This document shows, piece by piece, positions 30,246 to 38,016 of a stretch of DNA of 64,000 bases. Numbering within the stretch: the stretch's first letter is position 1; every line of letters begins with the position of its first letter. Where the stretch lies: assembly GCA_035610835.1 (NCBI GenBank), contig CM069447.1, positions 64,575,060 to 64,639,059 on the forward strand. Reading direction: 5' to 3'. Position numbers and translations under genes: made by a program. The stretch comes from Ophiura sarsii. Taxonomy: Eukaryota > Echinodermata > Ophiuroidea > Amphilepidida > Ophiuridae. Under the pieces are notes generated by a model that was not told the origin of the DNA, made no database searches, and was given only the letters and a program-made list of their open reading frames with translations.

Positions 30246-31718
30246 ATGGCAAAAAATAATGCAACGAGTCAAACCGACCCTAGTGTTCCAAAAATGTTTA
30301 AATTAAACTCTAAAGCATCTTATAGCTCTGGTAGTGTTTATGAACCAACGCATCAATTTAGCTTAGTAAATCAACACATTCAAGTAAATCCGCATAACAG
30401 CTTTTTAGTGAAGTTTAAAAACATCTGGAATCGGTACAAGTTGCCCAAAGTGACGGATGAAGCTGTTTACAACGACTGGATTAACAACCCAATGCAATTT
30501 TGGCAAAATCAATTAAATTTTGCAATTTGGTGTGCAACTACAGGATGCGGTGTGTCAAAAGAACACTTACAATATAAAGACCCCATGGTCAAAAGCATAT
30601 TTAGATTTCATACATATTACCAAATTAGGCGCATTCTTATTGTTTTAGGATGTCCACTGCCGAGTGAGAATGATTTTGACCCTTATGACAATCCAATCAA
30701 AAGAGATGTGTTAGAAAAAATGGTTAAAGATTTTAATTGGGATGATAGAATACCATCTACTCAAAGGCTTGATTTATCTTATGGTCTTGGGTCTGTACGA
30801 TACAATTCTTTACATGGGTTAAGAGGAGAACAAACAAAAATACTAGAACGTGGAGGCGACTACGACCCAGCTAACAAGTGGACAGTTCATATTCCACCTT
30901 CAGGCAAATTTGCAGTAAATGACCGACACACTTATAAAATTGAATATATCGAGCAATACTTTAAACCCACAGTTATTGATTCGCGGCATAAGGCAGTAAA
31001 TCCGCAAGTTGGTTCAGAACTTGATGCAATTGGATCGTTTATACTCGATAAAAGCAATGGGTTCACAAAAGAGGGTATTTTGCGAATTAATGAATCGATA
31101 AGAACATATGTATACACAATCGTTGGGGCACAAGTAAAAACAAAAACATCAATTATAAGCGGCAAGAGAGAGCTTGAAGCCCAATCTCAGTTTTATACAA
31201 ATGTAGATGCCAAAATTAAAGGCATAGAAAACATTGAAGAGTCAATAGATCAATACCAAGACATACTTCAACATGCAAGAAGCAAATTAGATTTTGTTGT
31301 TGGACTAAACTTGTACATGATACCAAGTGACATGGATCTTTACATAGGCACAATAAACGGATATAACAACTTGCTTACAACAGCAACGACAAGTGATTTT
31401 TATATTGGGGTAAATGACGCTGTAAACAGCATAAAAAAAATACCGCCGGTTTCAGCCACTGAATTTGATGCAACTCCAGTAATACGGCCCAATTTGAGCG
31501 ATCAACCTGTAACCCCTACGTTAGTTCCTTTGCCAGACATTCCTTCAGAATTTGACTTAGCCCCAGCTCCCGAGGATAATTTGCTTGATAGCTCTGATTT
31601 TGATGCTTCAGATAATCCTGAAGAAGATCCAACAACATTAACGCATGAAGAGCTTAAAATAGGCTTAACTGTAGGGGGTATAATTATAGGAACTTTAGCT
31701 TTGGGGTATTTGAAATAA
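30246..31718 (+). CDS. Polinton conserved protein of unknown function with C-terminal anchor
   Basis: 490 residues. The N-terminal half has FWQNQLNFAIWCATTGCGVS and SIFRFHTYYQIRRIL, motifs I associate with uncharacterised proteins of invertebrate Polintons. Later parts hold long helices (IEESIDQYQDILQHARSKLD), a Pro/Asp-rich low-complexity region (about 400-465), and a single C-terminal membrane segment (about 472-489, IGLTVGGIIIGTLALGYL). The arrangement suggests a virion-associated or membrane-anchored structural protein. It ends one base before the convergent minus-strand gene. Confidence 0.65.
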   Translation: MAKNNATSQTDPSVPKMFKLNSKASYSSGSVYEPTHQFSLVNQHIQVNPHNSFLVKFKNIWNRYKLPKVTDEAVYNDWINNPMQFWQNQLNFAIWCATTGCGVSKEHLQYKDPMVKSIFRFHTYYQIRRILIVLGCPLPSENDFDPYDNPIKRDVLEKMVKDFNWDDRIPSTQRLDLSYGLGSVRYNSLHGLRGEQTKILERGGDYDPANKWTVHIPPSGKFAVNDRHTYKIEYIEQYFKPTVIDSRHKAVNPQVGSELDAIGSFILDKSNGFTKEGILRINESIRTYVYTIVGAQVKTKTSIISGKRELEAQSQFYTNVDAKIKGIENIEESIDQYQDILQHARSKLDFVVGLNLYMIPSDMDLYIGTINGYNNLLTTATTSDFYIGVNDAVNSIKKIPPVSATEFDATPVIRPNLSDQPVTPTLVPLPDIPSEFDLAPAPEDNLLDSSDFDASDNPEEDPTTLTHEELKIGLTVGGIIIGTLALGYLK

Positions 31719-32663
31719 TTACTTTGAGGATATAAGTTTACTAGCAAATTCATACAAAAGGTACCCAACGGCAATAAATAGCACCCACAAGTTTTCTGCA
31801 AGCACACCAACTACAGAAGCCGCTGATTTCATCAAAAGGCTAATAACTGCCCCAATAAGGCCAGGCAGTGCAGCCAATGCTTTATCTCCCAATTTTATAA
31901 GCAAATTTACTAACTTTTGCAGTTGTGCTTTGATCCATTTGCGAGAGCCTGGAGTTGGTTTGGGATTGGGTTTTGGGTCGGGTTTTGGATCGGGTTTTGG
32001 ATTTGGTGTTACTGATTTTACTGCTGATGTTATGGATTTTACTAATGTGGTAATAGCCAAGCCTATTGCCGTTAATATAACCGTAATTGTGACTCCCTGT
32101 TCGCGAAATAGTATGCGGATTTTATCACCAAGCGCCAGTTCTTTACTTAGCATTTTTTCGTATGTGTGTTTTATTGCTTCAATTTGAGTTTTAATTTCCG
32201 GTACAAAGCCTGTTATAATATTTTTTTGAAATTCGATTTTAGAATCTAACTCTGCAATGCGTTCTTTTCTTGTGGCTTTTTGTTCTTCAGTTATATCAAC
32301 AATAGAATCAGCTACTTCTTGCTCTCGTTGCCCATCATATTCATTAATTTTAATCATCGCTGCTTCAATTTGCCCCTTAACAGTTTTTAACTGTTGGTTA
32401 AATCGTCCCACATCACGAACTAATTGCGCATCAAAATTGTTTTGTTGTTGTGTTGATTCATTTTGTGGGTTGTAATCATTTAAAGTTTTTAGAAAAATAT
32501 CTGTGTTTTCTTGAGTGGAATCTATGACTTGTTGTAAATTTGATGAAGTAACGGATTCAGGTAAACCGGATAATGCCTCATCTACGGCGACTCTTACTGG
32601 TGGCGAAACATTCCTGGGAGTTTGATTTTGTCTGTAATTACTCAATAGTAGTCCATTTCTCAT
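31719..32663 (-). CDS. Polinton coiled-coil membrane protein
   Basis: 314 residues. About 60-175 form a charged coiled coil (QLKTVKGQIEAAMIKINEYD, EEQKATRKERIAELDSKIEF). LGDKIRILFREQGVTI leads into a membrane segment VTITVILTAIGLAITTLV. Then comes a rigid linker of PKPDP repeats, followed by an amphipathic/hydrophobic C-terminus (LAALPGLIGAVISLLMKSAA and a last helix VLFIAVGYLLYEFA). FREQGVTI plus ILTAIG is a motif I recall in many uncharacterised invertebrate proteins linked to Polintons. Membrane remodelling or entry-related action is possible but unproven. Confidence 0.68.
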   Translation of the reverse strand: MRNGLLLSNYRQNQTPRNVSPPVRVAVDEALSGLPESVTSSNLQQVIDSTQENTDIFLKTLNDYNPQNESTQQQNNFDAQLVRDVGRFNQQLKTVKGQIEAAMIKINEYDGQREQEVADSIVDITEEQKATRKERIAELDSKIEFQKNIITGFVPEIKTQIEAIKHTYEKMLSKELALGDKIRILFREQGVTITVILTAIGLAITTLVKSITSAVKSVTPNPKPDPKPDPKPNPKPTPGSRKWIKAQLQKLVNLLIKLGDKALAALPGLIGAVISLLMKSAASVVGVLAENLWVLFIAVGYLLYEFASKLISSK

Positions 32664-32730
32664 AAAATTAGTGCCACCTTGCCCCCTGGGAAGAAGTCGT
32701 CCATAATCATTTTCTATAGTACTTGCTGAC

Positions 32731-33132
32731 TTAAATATTTTTTTTATCTCTTACTGTAGTTAGTTCTACCTCAAGACCTTGCCATTTTGCATATATAGCA
32801 CCATCACTTCCTACTCTTAATTCCGCAGATGGTACAAGAGCATCGCTTGTTGCTATTATATAATTGCGAGGAGGGCTAGTAAATACTCTATTAAAAGCAG
32901 CACCGGCTATTTTATTTTTTTGCATATTAAGAGCATTAATAGCATTAATTTGTGTGTTGTCTACGGACATACCATCATTACTTCTTAAGTTTGCCAATCT
33001 TTGCTCTAAGGCATCAAAACTATTTCTTTCGGTTTGATATATTTCATCTGTGAATGATGTTTCTTGAGTGTCTCCTGTTGTATCTTCGTCTCTACCTCCT
33101 CTCGCAAAATCATTTAAGTTAACGTCATCCAT
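32731..33132 (-). CDS. Polinton hypothetical protein, 133 residues
   Basis: Soluble acidic protein: N-terminal low-complexity Asp/Thr region, then a helical segment (NSFDALEQRLANLRS) and a beta-rich end (SAELRVGSDGAIYAKWQGLE). No family is recognised. It is divergent from the capsid gene across a 49-bp TATA-rich gap, so probably co-expressed with the virion genes. Confidence 0.55.
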   Translation of the reverse strand: MDDVNLNDFARGGRDEDTTGDTQETSFTDEIYQTERNSFDALEQRLANLRSNDGMSVDNTQINAINALNMQKNKIAGAAFNRVFTSPPRNYIIATSDALVPSAELRVGSDGAIYAKWQGLEVELTTVRDKKNI

Positions 33133-33181
33133 AATTAATTTTTATTTATATATATATTAGATATATATAATAAATAATAAA
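33133..33181. promoter_or_regulatory. Divergent TATATA promoter between the 133-residue and capsid genes
   Basis: The 49-bp gap is almost only A/T and holds TATATATATA followed by AGATATATATAATAAATA. Two start codons point away from it, so it most likely drives both genes. Confidence 0.55.
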
Positions 33182-34456
33182 ATGAGTATGGAGTATGGTA
33201 ATAAACTTAATCCTATGAGAAAGTTACGTAAAGCGAAGGGAATTAAAGGCGAGCGCATGACAGTATACAACACACACAATCCAGACACAATTGATCCAAA
33301 CGGCATTCTAACAGTACGATTTCCAGATTTAGGCCCTCATGATGTAATTATACCCGGGACAGCAACACTATCGTTTAAAATAGCCCTCAATGCACCTGCA
33401 GATGCAAACCGCACAATCGTTAATAACTTGGGTCGCGCAATCGTGAGCAAAATTGAAGTTAAGCTAGAAGGTCAAAGCGTTTACACCCTTAATGACAGTG
33501 ATATTTTTCACTGTTATCAAGATCTGTGGATGACGCAACAAGAGCGTGAAAATTCAGTATATCAAGGAATTCAATCCGAGGCCCTGCGAAAGATTCGAAT
33601 TAATGCCGGCGATAAGGGTGCCAATGCCTCTGATGTTGCCCTGGGAGATGCCTACAGCAACTTGTTTAGCATTTCGCTTGATTTTGAGTTGCTCGAGGCT
33701 AATATGCCATTTCATCAATACGACCTTAAGGACAGACTATCTTACGAGCTAACTTTCAATAATTATGGCAACGTGATTGTGTCCAGTGATAATACTGCAA
33801 CTTATACAATTACTGGGATTAGTATGGAATTTGAAGTGCTAAACTCTAAAGCCTTAGCAATGGACATTAAGCAAAAGCAAAAAGGCCGCCATATTGTGCT
33901 TTATGATCGTGTTATAAGACATACTAAACTACCCCTAAACAAAAGCGAATCAACTTGGAACATTACTCTAGCACCTCAAGCATTCTCAATGAAAGGAATT
34001 CTAATTATATTCAAGGAGCCGCAAACCGCATTCAACGGAGACAGTGGAGATTTCTACAACCCCAAAATTACTAAAGTTTCAACTACAATCGATGGTAAGC
34101 CCAATCAGATCTATTCTAGCGGTATGCGGGCTCATCAACAGTTCCACGAGATCAGGAAGCATTTCTCAGACGGCAAGAACCGCGATGCTATAAATGTTGC
34201 AAAAGAATTTGACTTGGCTGATGTAACAGCGGCAGAATACTTTACTAATAAATATGCTCTTTGGCTTGATTTCCGTAGTAACGATGATTTGACATTACAC
34301 GGTAGCGGCAGGAAAATTGAGGGTGCTAGCCAATCTATACAAATTGAGATTGAGAAGACAGCCCAGGCAGCAGGAGCTCTAAACGCCTACATTTATTACA
34401 TCGCTGATGCCCAACTTAACTTTGAAAATGGTCGTCTTGTGAATGTTGCCTACTAG
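33182..34456 (+). CDS. Polinton major capsid protein (double jelly roll)
   Basis: 424 residues, within the family range. The N-terminus is basic (LRKAKGIKGERMTVYNTHNP), then two successive beta-rich domains: the first with LGPHDVIIPGTATLSFKI, VNNLGRAIVSKIEVKLEGQS and YQDLWMTQQERENSVYQGI; the second with ISMEFEVLNSKALA, HIVLYDRVIRHTKLPLNKSE and SMKGILIIFKEPQ. Order and motifs (NLGR-IV-K-EVK--G, Y-DLW-T, FE-----LA) match Polinton and adintovirus major capsid proteins, which form hexameric capsomers. It lies directly upstream of the packaging ATPase, the usual neighbour. Confidence 0.85.
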   Translation: MSMEYGNKLNPMRKLRKAKGIKGERMTVYNTHNPDTIDPNGILTVRFPDLGPHDVIIPGTATLSFKIALNAPADANRTIVNNLGRAIVSKIEVKLEGQSVYTLNDSDIFHCYQDLWMTQQERENSVYQGIQSEALRKIRINAGDKGANASDVALGDAYSNLFSISLDFELLEANMPFHQYDLKDRLSYELTFNNYGNVIVSSDNTATYTITGISMEFEVLNSKALAMDIKQKQKGRHIVLYDRVIRHTKLPLNKSESTWNITLAPQAFSMKGILIIFKEPQTAFNGDSGDFYNPKITKVSTTIDGKPNQIYSSGMRAHQQFHEIRKHFSDGKNRDAINVAKEFDLADVTAAEYFTNKYALWLDFRSNDDLTLHGSGRKIEGASQSIQIEIEKTAQAAGALNAYIYYIADAQLNFENGRLVNVAY

Positions 34457-34480
34457 CTGGGGGGTTCCACCCCACACCCC
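34457..34480 (+). other. Hairpin-prone sequence after the capsid gene
   Basis: GGGGTTCCACCCC directly after the capsid stop codon can form a short strong hairpin, with a second C-run behind it. It is unusual in this A/T-rich element and could mark transcript end formation. Confidence 0.3.
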
Positions 34481-34555
34481 CGCGTTAAGTGAGTTAATTA
34501 GTGTTGTTGGGGGTATTGTTGGGAAAAAATAAAAAATAAATAAAGATATAATATA

Positions 34556-35215
34556 ATGAGTTTAGTGAAGACACCGCATTCAGCGATTATTTGTGGAGCA
34601 ACAGCTTGTGGAAAGACTGAGTTTTTATTAAATTTGCTAGAGACCGAGAGAGGGCCTAATATGCATGCTGGTAAATGGACCCAAATGACCTATTCGCCCA
34701 AATACAGATGGATTTTTATATTTTGTCCAACTCTTGAAATAAATAAAACATATCATGCACATAAATGGCTATTTACGGATGACAGAGTAATGTTGATTAA
34801 TCCTAAAAAGGAGGGTGGTTTGAATCTTGCCCTAAAAAAATATTATTATTTGAATGCGCGACAAGAAGATGGGGAGAGTCTATTTATAATTGATGATTGC
34901 AGCGCACTGAAAGACCTCAAAACTAAGAATCAAATGCTGTCAGATATTGCATTTAGTGGGCGTCATGCTGGTTGCTCTATGTGGATTCTTACCCAAAAAT
35001 ATAACTCTATTCTTACCGACTTCCGCGAGCAAATTAAGTGGCTATGTTTGTTCTATTGTAAAGATCGTGACAGTTTTGCTGATGCTTTGCGCGAAAATGA
35101 TGTTATTCCGTCAAAAGACGAACGAGATAGAATGCGAGACTTACTTGCACAACATAAACACTCAAAGTTAATATTAGTTACTGAACAACCAACTTCTTAT
35201 AATTTCTTAAAATAG
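34556..35215 (+). CDS. Polinton packaging ATPase (A32/FtsK-HerA type)
   Basis: 219 residues. Walker A is GATACGKT (residues 14-21), Walker B SLFIIDD (108-114), and the downstream segment FSGRHAGCSMWILTQKY (134-149) carries the conserved sensor strand of A32-like DNA packaging ATPases. All catalytic residues are present and the frame is intact. It would pump the genome into the capsid; its position just after the capsid gene fits a morphogenesis module. A TATAATATA tract abuts the start codon. Confidence 0.88.
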   Translation: MSLVKTPHSAIICGATACGKTEFLLNLLETERGPNMHAGKWTQMTYSPKYRWIFIFCPTLEINKTYHAHKWLFTDDRVMLINPKKEGGLNLALKKYYYLNARQEDGESLFIIDDCSALKDLKTKNQMLSDIAFSGRHAGCSMWILTQKYNSILTDFREQIKWLCLFYCKDRDSFADALRENDVIPSKDERDRMRDLLAQHKHSKLILVTEQPTSYNFLK

Positions 35216-35314
35216 ATGGAACAAATCTTAGCGATTACGACAGTGTGTGCAAATGTATGCATAATAACAATTTCAACATGGTTAATATTAAATTATTTTG
35301 TTTTAAAAAAATAA
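35216..35314 (+). CDS. Tiny single-pass membrane protein (32 residues)
   Basis: Its ATG follows the ATPase stop codon with no gap. It encodes 32 residues: MEQILAITTVCANVCIITIS, then TWLILNYFVLKK, that is, one membrane helix with a basic C-terminus, ending TAA. Direct abutment to the ATPase suggests translation by reinitiation (TAGATG). It is small enough to be chance, but the full-length hydrophobic helix and lysine cap argue for a real product. Confidence 0.45.
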   Translation: MEQILAITTVCANVCIITISTWLILNYFVLKK

Positions 35315-35329
35315 TTTCTTAAATATAAA

Positions 35330-35908
35330 ATGGACGACGCTAGTATTGATGCATTAATGAATAGTATTCAAAAACTTGAAAACGAAGGTGAACCTTCAAA
35401 TCTACCTCCTGTAATTCCACAACTTGATCTATCACCGATGCGAGAACGCTTAATTGGGGTTGTTGCGGGAGGAAATAGCAAAGAATATTTAGGCAAAAAC
35501 ATTACAGTAGCTGAGATTGAGAGCATGGAAGAAAAAGCACTGTTAAAAATATACTCGCGATATGATGCATACATCGGCAATGTAATGGCAAAGTCAGTAA
35601 AATCAGCATTATGCTCAGCTTATGCAAATGCAGTGGGATTGCTGGCTCGTACACTTTCAAATAACAAACTAGTACTACGAGATGGTGAAGAATTAACAGA
35701 AACGCTAATAAACAATCCAGTAATTAATATTGCTTTGAGTACATACAGTTGCACGCTTTACCATAAGTATGGACATTACTTAGCACCGCTTACAGCAACT
35801 CTGCTTACTTGTGGATACATTCACAGAGGGGATTGCACCCCCACAACTCCTGAACAATCAGAAGATAATGAAAAAGTTAAATCGTCAGAATCTCAAAAAG
35901 AGAAATAA
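35330..35908 (+). CDS. Polinton hypothetical protein, 192 residues
   Basis: The start is preceded by TTAAATATAAA. Mostly helical: DDASIDALMNSIQKLENEGE at the N-terminus, a central block (AKSVKSALCSAYANAVGLLA, LINNPVINIALSTYSCTLY) and a hydrophilic C-terminal tail rich in Glu/Ser/Lys. Weak hydrophobic segments may be peripheral rather than transmembrane. It lies between ATPase and membrane-protein genes in the morphogenesis region; no known family is recognised. It is not the missing protease: no His-Asp/Glu-Cys set in a suitable context is visible. Confidence 0.6.
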   Translation: MDDASIDALMNSIQKLENEGEPSNLPPVIPQLDLSPMRERLIGVVAGGNSKEYLGKNITVAEIESMEEKALLKIYSRYDAYIGNVMAKSVKSALCSAYANAVGLLARTLSNNKLVLRDGEELTETLINNPVINIALSTYSCTLYHKYGHYLAPLTATLLTCGYIHRGDCTPTTPEQSEDNEKVKSSESQKEK

Positions 35909-35911
35909 ATG

Positions 35912-36018
35912 TATGGGTAATTGTGGGTAATTGTGGATAATTGAGGGTAATATTATGGGTAATTGTGGGTAATTGTGGATAATTGTGGGTAATATTATGG
36001 GTAATTAAGGATAATTTC
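35912..36018. repeat. GGGTAATTGT minisatellite inside the Polinton
   Basis: About ten head-to-tail units of GGGTAATTGT or GGATAATTGT with two GGGTAATATTAT variants. It separates two genes and is not coding. Confidence 0.8.
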
Positions 36019-36050
36019 TAAATAAAAAAATTATAATTTAATATTATAAA

Positions 36051-36512
36051 ATGTCAGAGCAAAAAGACGATGTTAGTGTATCTGAACCTAAAACTGAGGC
36101 GCCGATCAAACCAAAGGTTGTACCACCTCCAGCGCCAATTCCAGTACCTGTAACAGCCCCAGCAGTCAAAATCAAAATCAAAAATCCCAAGAGACAAGAG
36201 GCAGGGCGACGAAATGCCGCGAAACAAAAAGAACTAAAAGCGCAAATGCAAAAGCAAATAGAAGAGTCAGCAAAAATAAACGATAAACCATCACAGCCTA
36301 TTTCCATTCCTGAACTGCCTAGAAAACATACAAAAATTAGCACTGATAACTTGTATTGGCAAGTTCCTGCAGCACTTACTATTTTAATTGTAGGGGGAAT
36401 TTTAGTATTTCTTCAACGAGGTAATAAAATACAAACAAACACAGTTCCTTCCTCCGCTCCAGTCGCTAAAACAACTGATTCCGCTCCATCAGATGATGTA
36501 TTTGATTGGTAA
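36051..36512 (+). CDS. Polinton membrane protein with Pro- and Lys-rich N-terminal domain
   Basis: 153 residues. Residues 20-40 are Pro-rich (PKVVPPPAPIPVPV), 39-75 strongly basic and helical (KIKIKNPKRQEAGRRNAAKQ), followed by one membrane helix at 105-121 (VPAALTILIVGGILVFL) and a short tail. The basic part facing DNA and a membrane anchor would suit a core or internal-membrane protein, but no family is known to me. Preceded by TTTAATATTATAAA. Confidence 0.6.
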   Translation: MSEQKDDVSVSEPKTEAPIKPKVVPPPAPIPVPVTAPAVKIKIKNPKRQEAGRRNAAKQKELKAQMQKQIEESAKINDKPSQPISIPELPRKHTKISTDNLYWQVPAALTILIVGGILVFLQRGNKIQTNTVPSSAPVAKTTDSAPSDDVFDW

Positions 36513-36624
36513 GGCAGGGGCTTATCGCCTCCGCACCTCCACTTGTAAAAATTGCATTATGTAGTTGGGATTGTAAAAATTATAAAGAGCATTGTAGTTA
36601 ATTATTTTTTTTATTTTTTTTGTG

Positions 36625-36638
36625 TGCATAATATATAA
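36625..36638. promoter_or_regulatory. CATAATATATAA box before an 85-residue ORF
   Basis: The A/T box ends one base before the ATG at 36,639, the same arrangement as before other Polinton genes. Confidence 0.4.
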
Positions 36639-36896
36639 ATGGACACTACAACAAATACACTAGTTAATTCAGCATACAATACAGCCTTGCTAAGTGGGCT
36701 TGTTTTCACCAACTGTTTCCTCACAGAAAAGGCATTTGGCACTAAACCAACTAATCTAGGCAAATTTAATATTGAAAATATGGCCAAATTTACTCTCAAT
36801 CTTTATCTTGCAGATTTAACAAAAACTTGGGTCCAAAAACAAGGATGGCTTCCTGAAAATATTATACCAAGCTCAAGCGTTACACCGGGAAATTAA
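36639..36896 (+). CDS. Polinton hypothetical protein, 85 residues
   Basis: Starts MDTTTNTLVNSAYNTALLSG. Moderately hydrophobic helix at 10-30 (NSAYNTALLSGLVFTNCFL) and a second helix (FTLNLYLADLTKTWVQ). No family recognised. It is spaced 35 bases before the next gene, in line with the plus-strand series from the capsid gene on. Confidence 0.5.
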   Translation: MDTTTNTLVNSAYNTALLSGLVFTNCFLTEKAFGTKPTNLGKFNIENMAKFTLNLYLADLTKTWVQKQGWLPENIIPSSSVTPGN

Positions 36897-36901
36897 AATA
36901 A

Positions 36902-36931
36902 AAAAATAAAAAAATAGATTAAATATATATA
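36902..36931. promoter_or_regulatory. TATATATAA box before a 137-residue ORF
   Basis: TTAAATATATATA lies immediately before ATGGCG in a 35-base gap between two genes. Confidence 0.45.
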
Positions 36932-37345
36932 ATGGCGATGTTAATAGGTGGAACTGTTGTAAATGCATTAGCTTTCACAGGAAGTAATTTTTTGTTTAGT
37001 TTAATTAATGGCGATGCTGAGAGGAAAAGGCATGACTTAGCTTTAGAAGACTTACAAAAAGGTAGAGACATATGGAATCAGAAAAGACTAGACAACATCG
37101 ATTATGCAAACAGACGATTACGTGAAGAAGCAAACTCTGAAAAAACATTCACTCAGATATCCAAAGCCGCTGCAGAATATTATCTCGTTACGGGGCAACA
37201 TTTAACGCTACAAGATACAGGCCCAGAGCCTATGTTAGAAGATTATTTAGACGAAAATCAAGTCTCAAATATACAGACTGGTGAACTATTTGTTATTAGC
37301 ACAGGTCTAGTTCTCACTGGTTATTTAGCATACAAGTATTTATAA
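36932..37345 (+). CDS. Polinton small membrane protein with helical middle
   Basis: 137 residues. The N-terminus is hydrophobic (MAMLIGGTVVNALAFTGSNF), the middle charged and helical (AERKRHDLALEDLQKGRDIW, NRRLREEANSEKTFTQ), and residues 118-137 a second membrane segment (LFVISTGLVLTGYLAYKYL). I have a general memory of similar proteins beside invertebrate Polinton capsid genes, but no named function. Confidence 0.6.
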   Translation: MAMLIGGTVVNALAFTGSNFLFSLINGDAERKRHDLALEDLQKGRDIWNQKRLDNIDYANRRLREEANSEKTFTQISKAAAEYYLVTGQHLTLQDTGPEPMLEDYLDENQVSNIQTGELFVISTGLVLTGYLAYKYL

Positions 37346-37675
37346 GTGTGGTTATAATTATGTAAGTGCCGTGTGCTAATTATTATTTTTTTTAAATTTT
37401 TATTTTGATTATAATTATTACAGTTAACACAATTAAGCCTATCTACTGTTAAATCAACAGATGATGAGCTGGCTTAGCAAATAATGTGGTATTTACATTA
37501 GCCACACGTTATTATCACACACCTCGAGTTCACACAGAGGACATGTGTTTACATACAATAGTCATAGGGACAGTGTACTTGCAGTGTTAGAAACATCCAA
37601 TTTGACTGATTGAAATTTGAATCACCTAACCAAAAACACAACCACCCGTTTCCTTATCTAAGCTAATGTAAATAT
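37346..37675. other. Polinton spacer before integrase
   Basis: AT-rich with ACACTGCGCATG-containing repeats beginning at its right end. No ORF. Probably the 5' regulatory region of the integrase gene. Confidence 0.45.
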
Positions 37676-37680
37676 ATTAC

Positions 37681-37835
37681 ACTGCGCATGACCAAAAAGA
37701 CACCGCCGGTGTCCCTTTATCTTAGATTGAATCAACAGGCTATATACACTGCGCATGACCAAAAAGACACCGCCGGTGTCCCTTTATCTTAGATTGAGTC
37801 AACAGGCTATATACACTGCGCATTGCACAATTCTC
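37681..37835. repeat. 67-bp direct repeats with GACACC-GCC-GGTGTC palindromes, upstream of integrase
   Basis: Units begin ACTGCGCATGACCAAAAAGA at 37,681 and 37,748, with a partial third at 37,815 (period 67). Each full unit holds the inverted repeat GACACCGCCGGTGTC, a plausible dimer-binding site. They lie about 200 bp upstream of the integrase start. Confidence 0.8.
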
Positions 37836-38016
37836 AGATTGTTATCTATGTATGGGCTCGTGCATTATCAATTCGGTCTATGCTTCAATCTTTATCTAGT
37901 GGACTTTGACACATTGTACACCAATAAATTCAATTATTTTCTGCAGTCTTATTTAATTCAAGGGTACATGTATAGTGTTAATTGCAATAAATTATTTTGT
38001 ATGCATTTAATATATC

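Noticed and set aside
35912..36018. CRISPR-like array
   Set aside because: The units are contiguous short repeats without spacers, in an animal genome.
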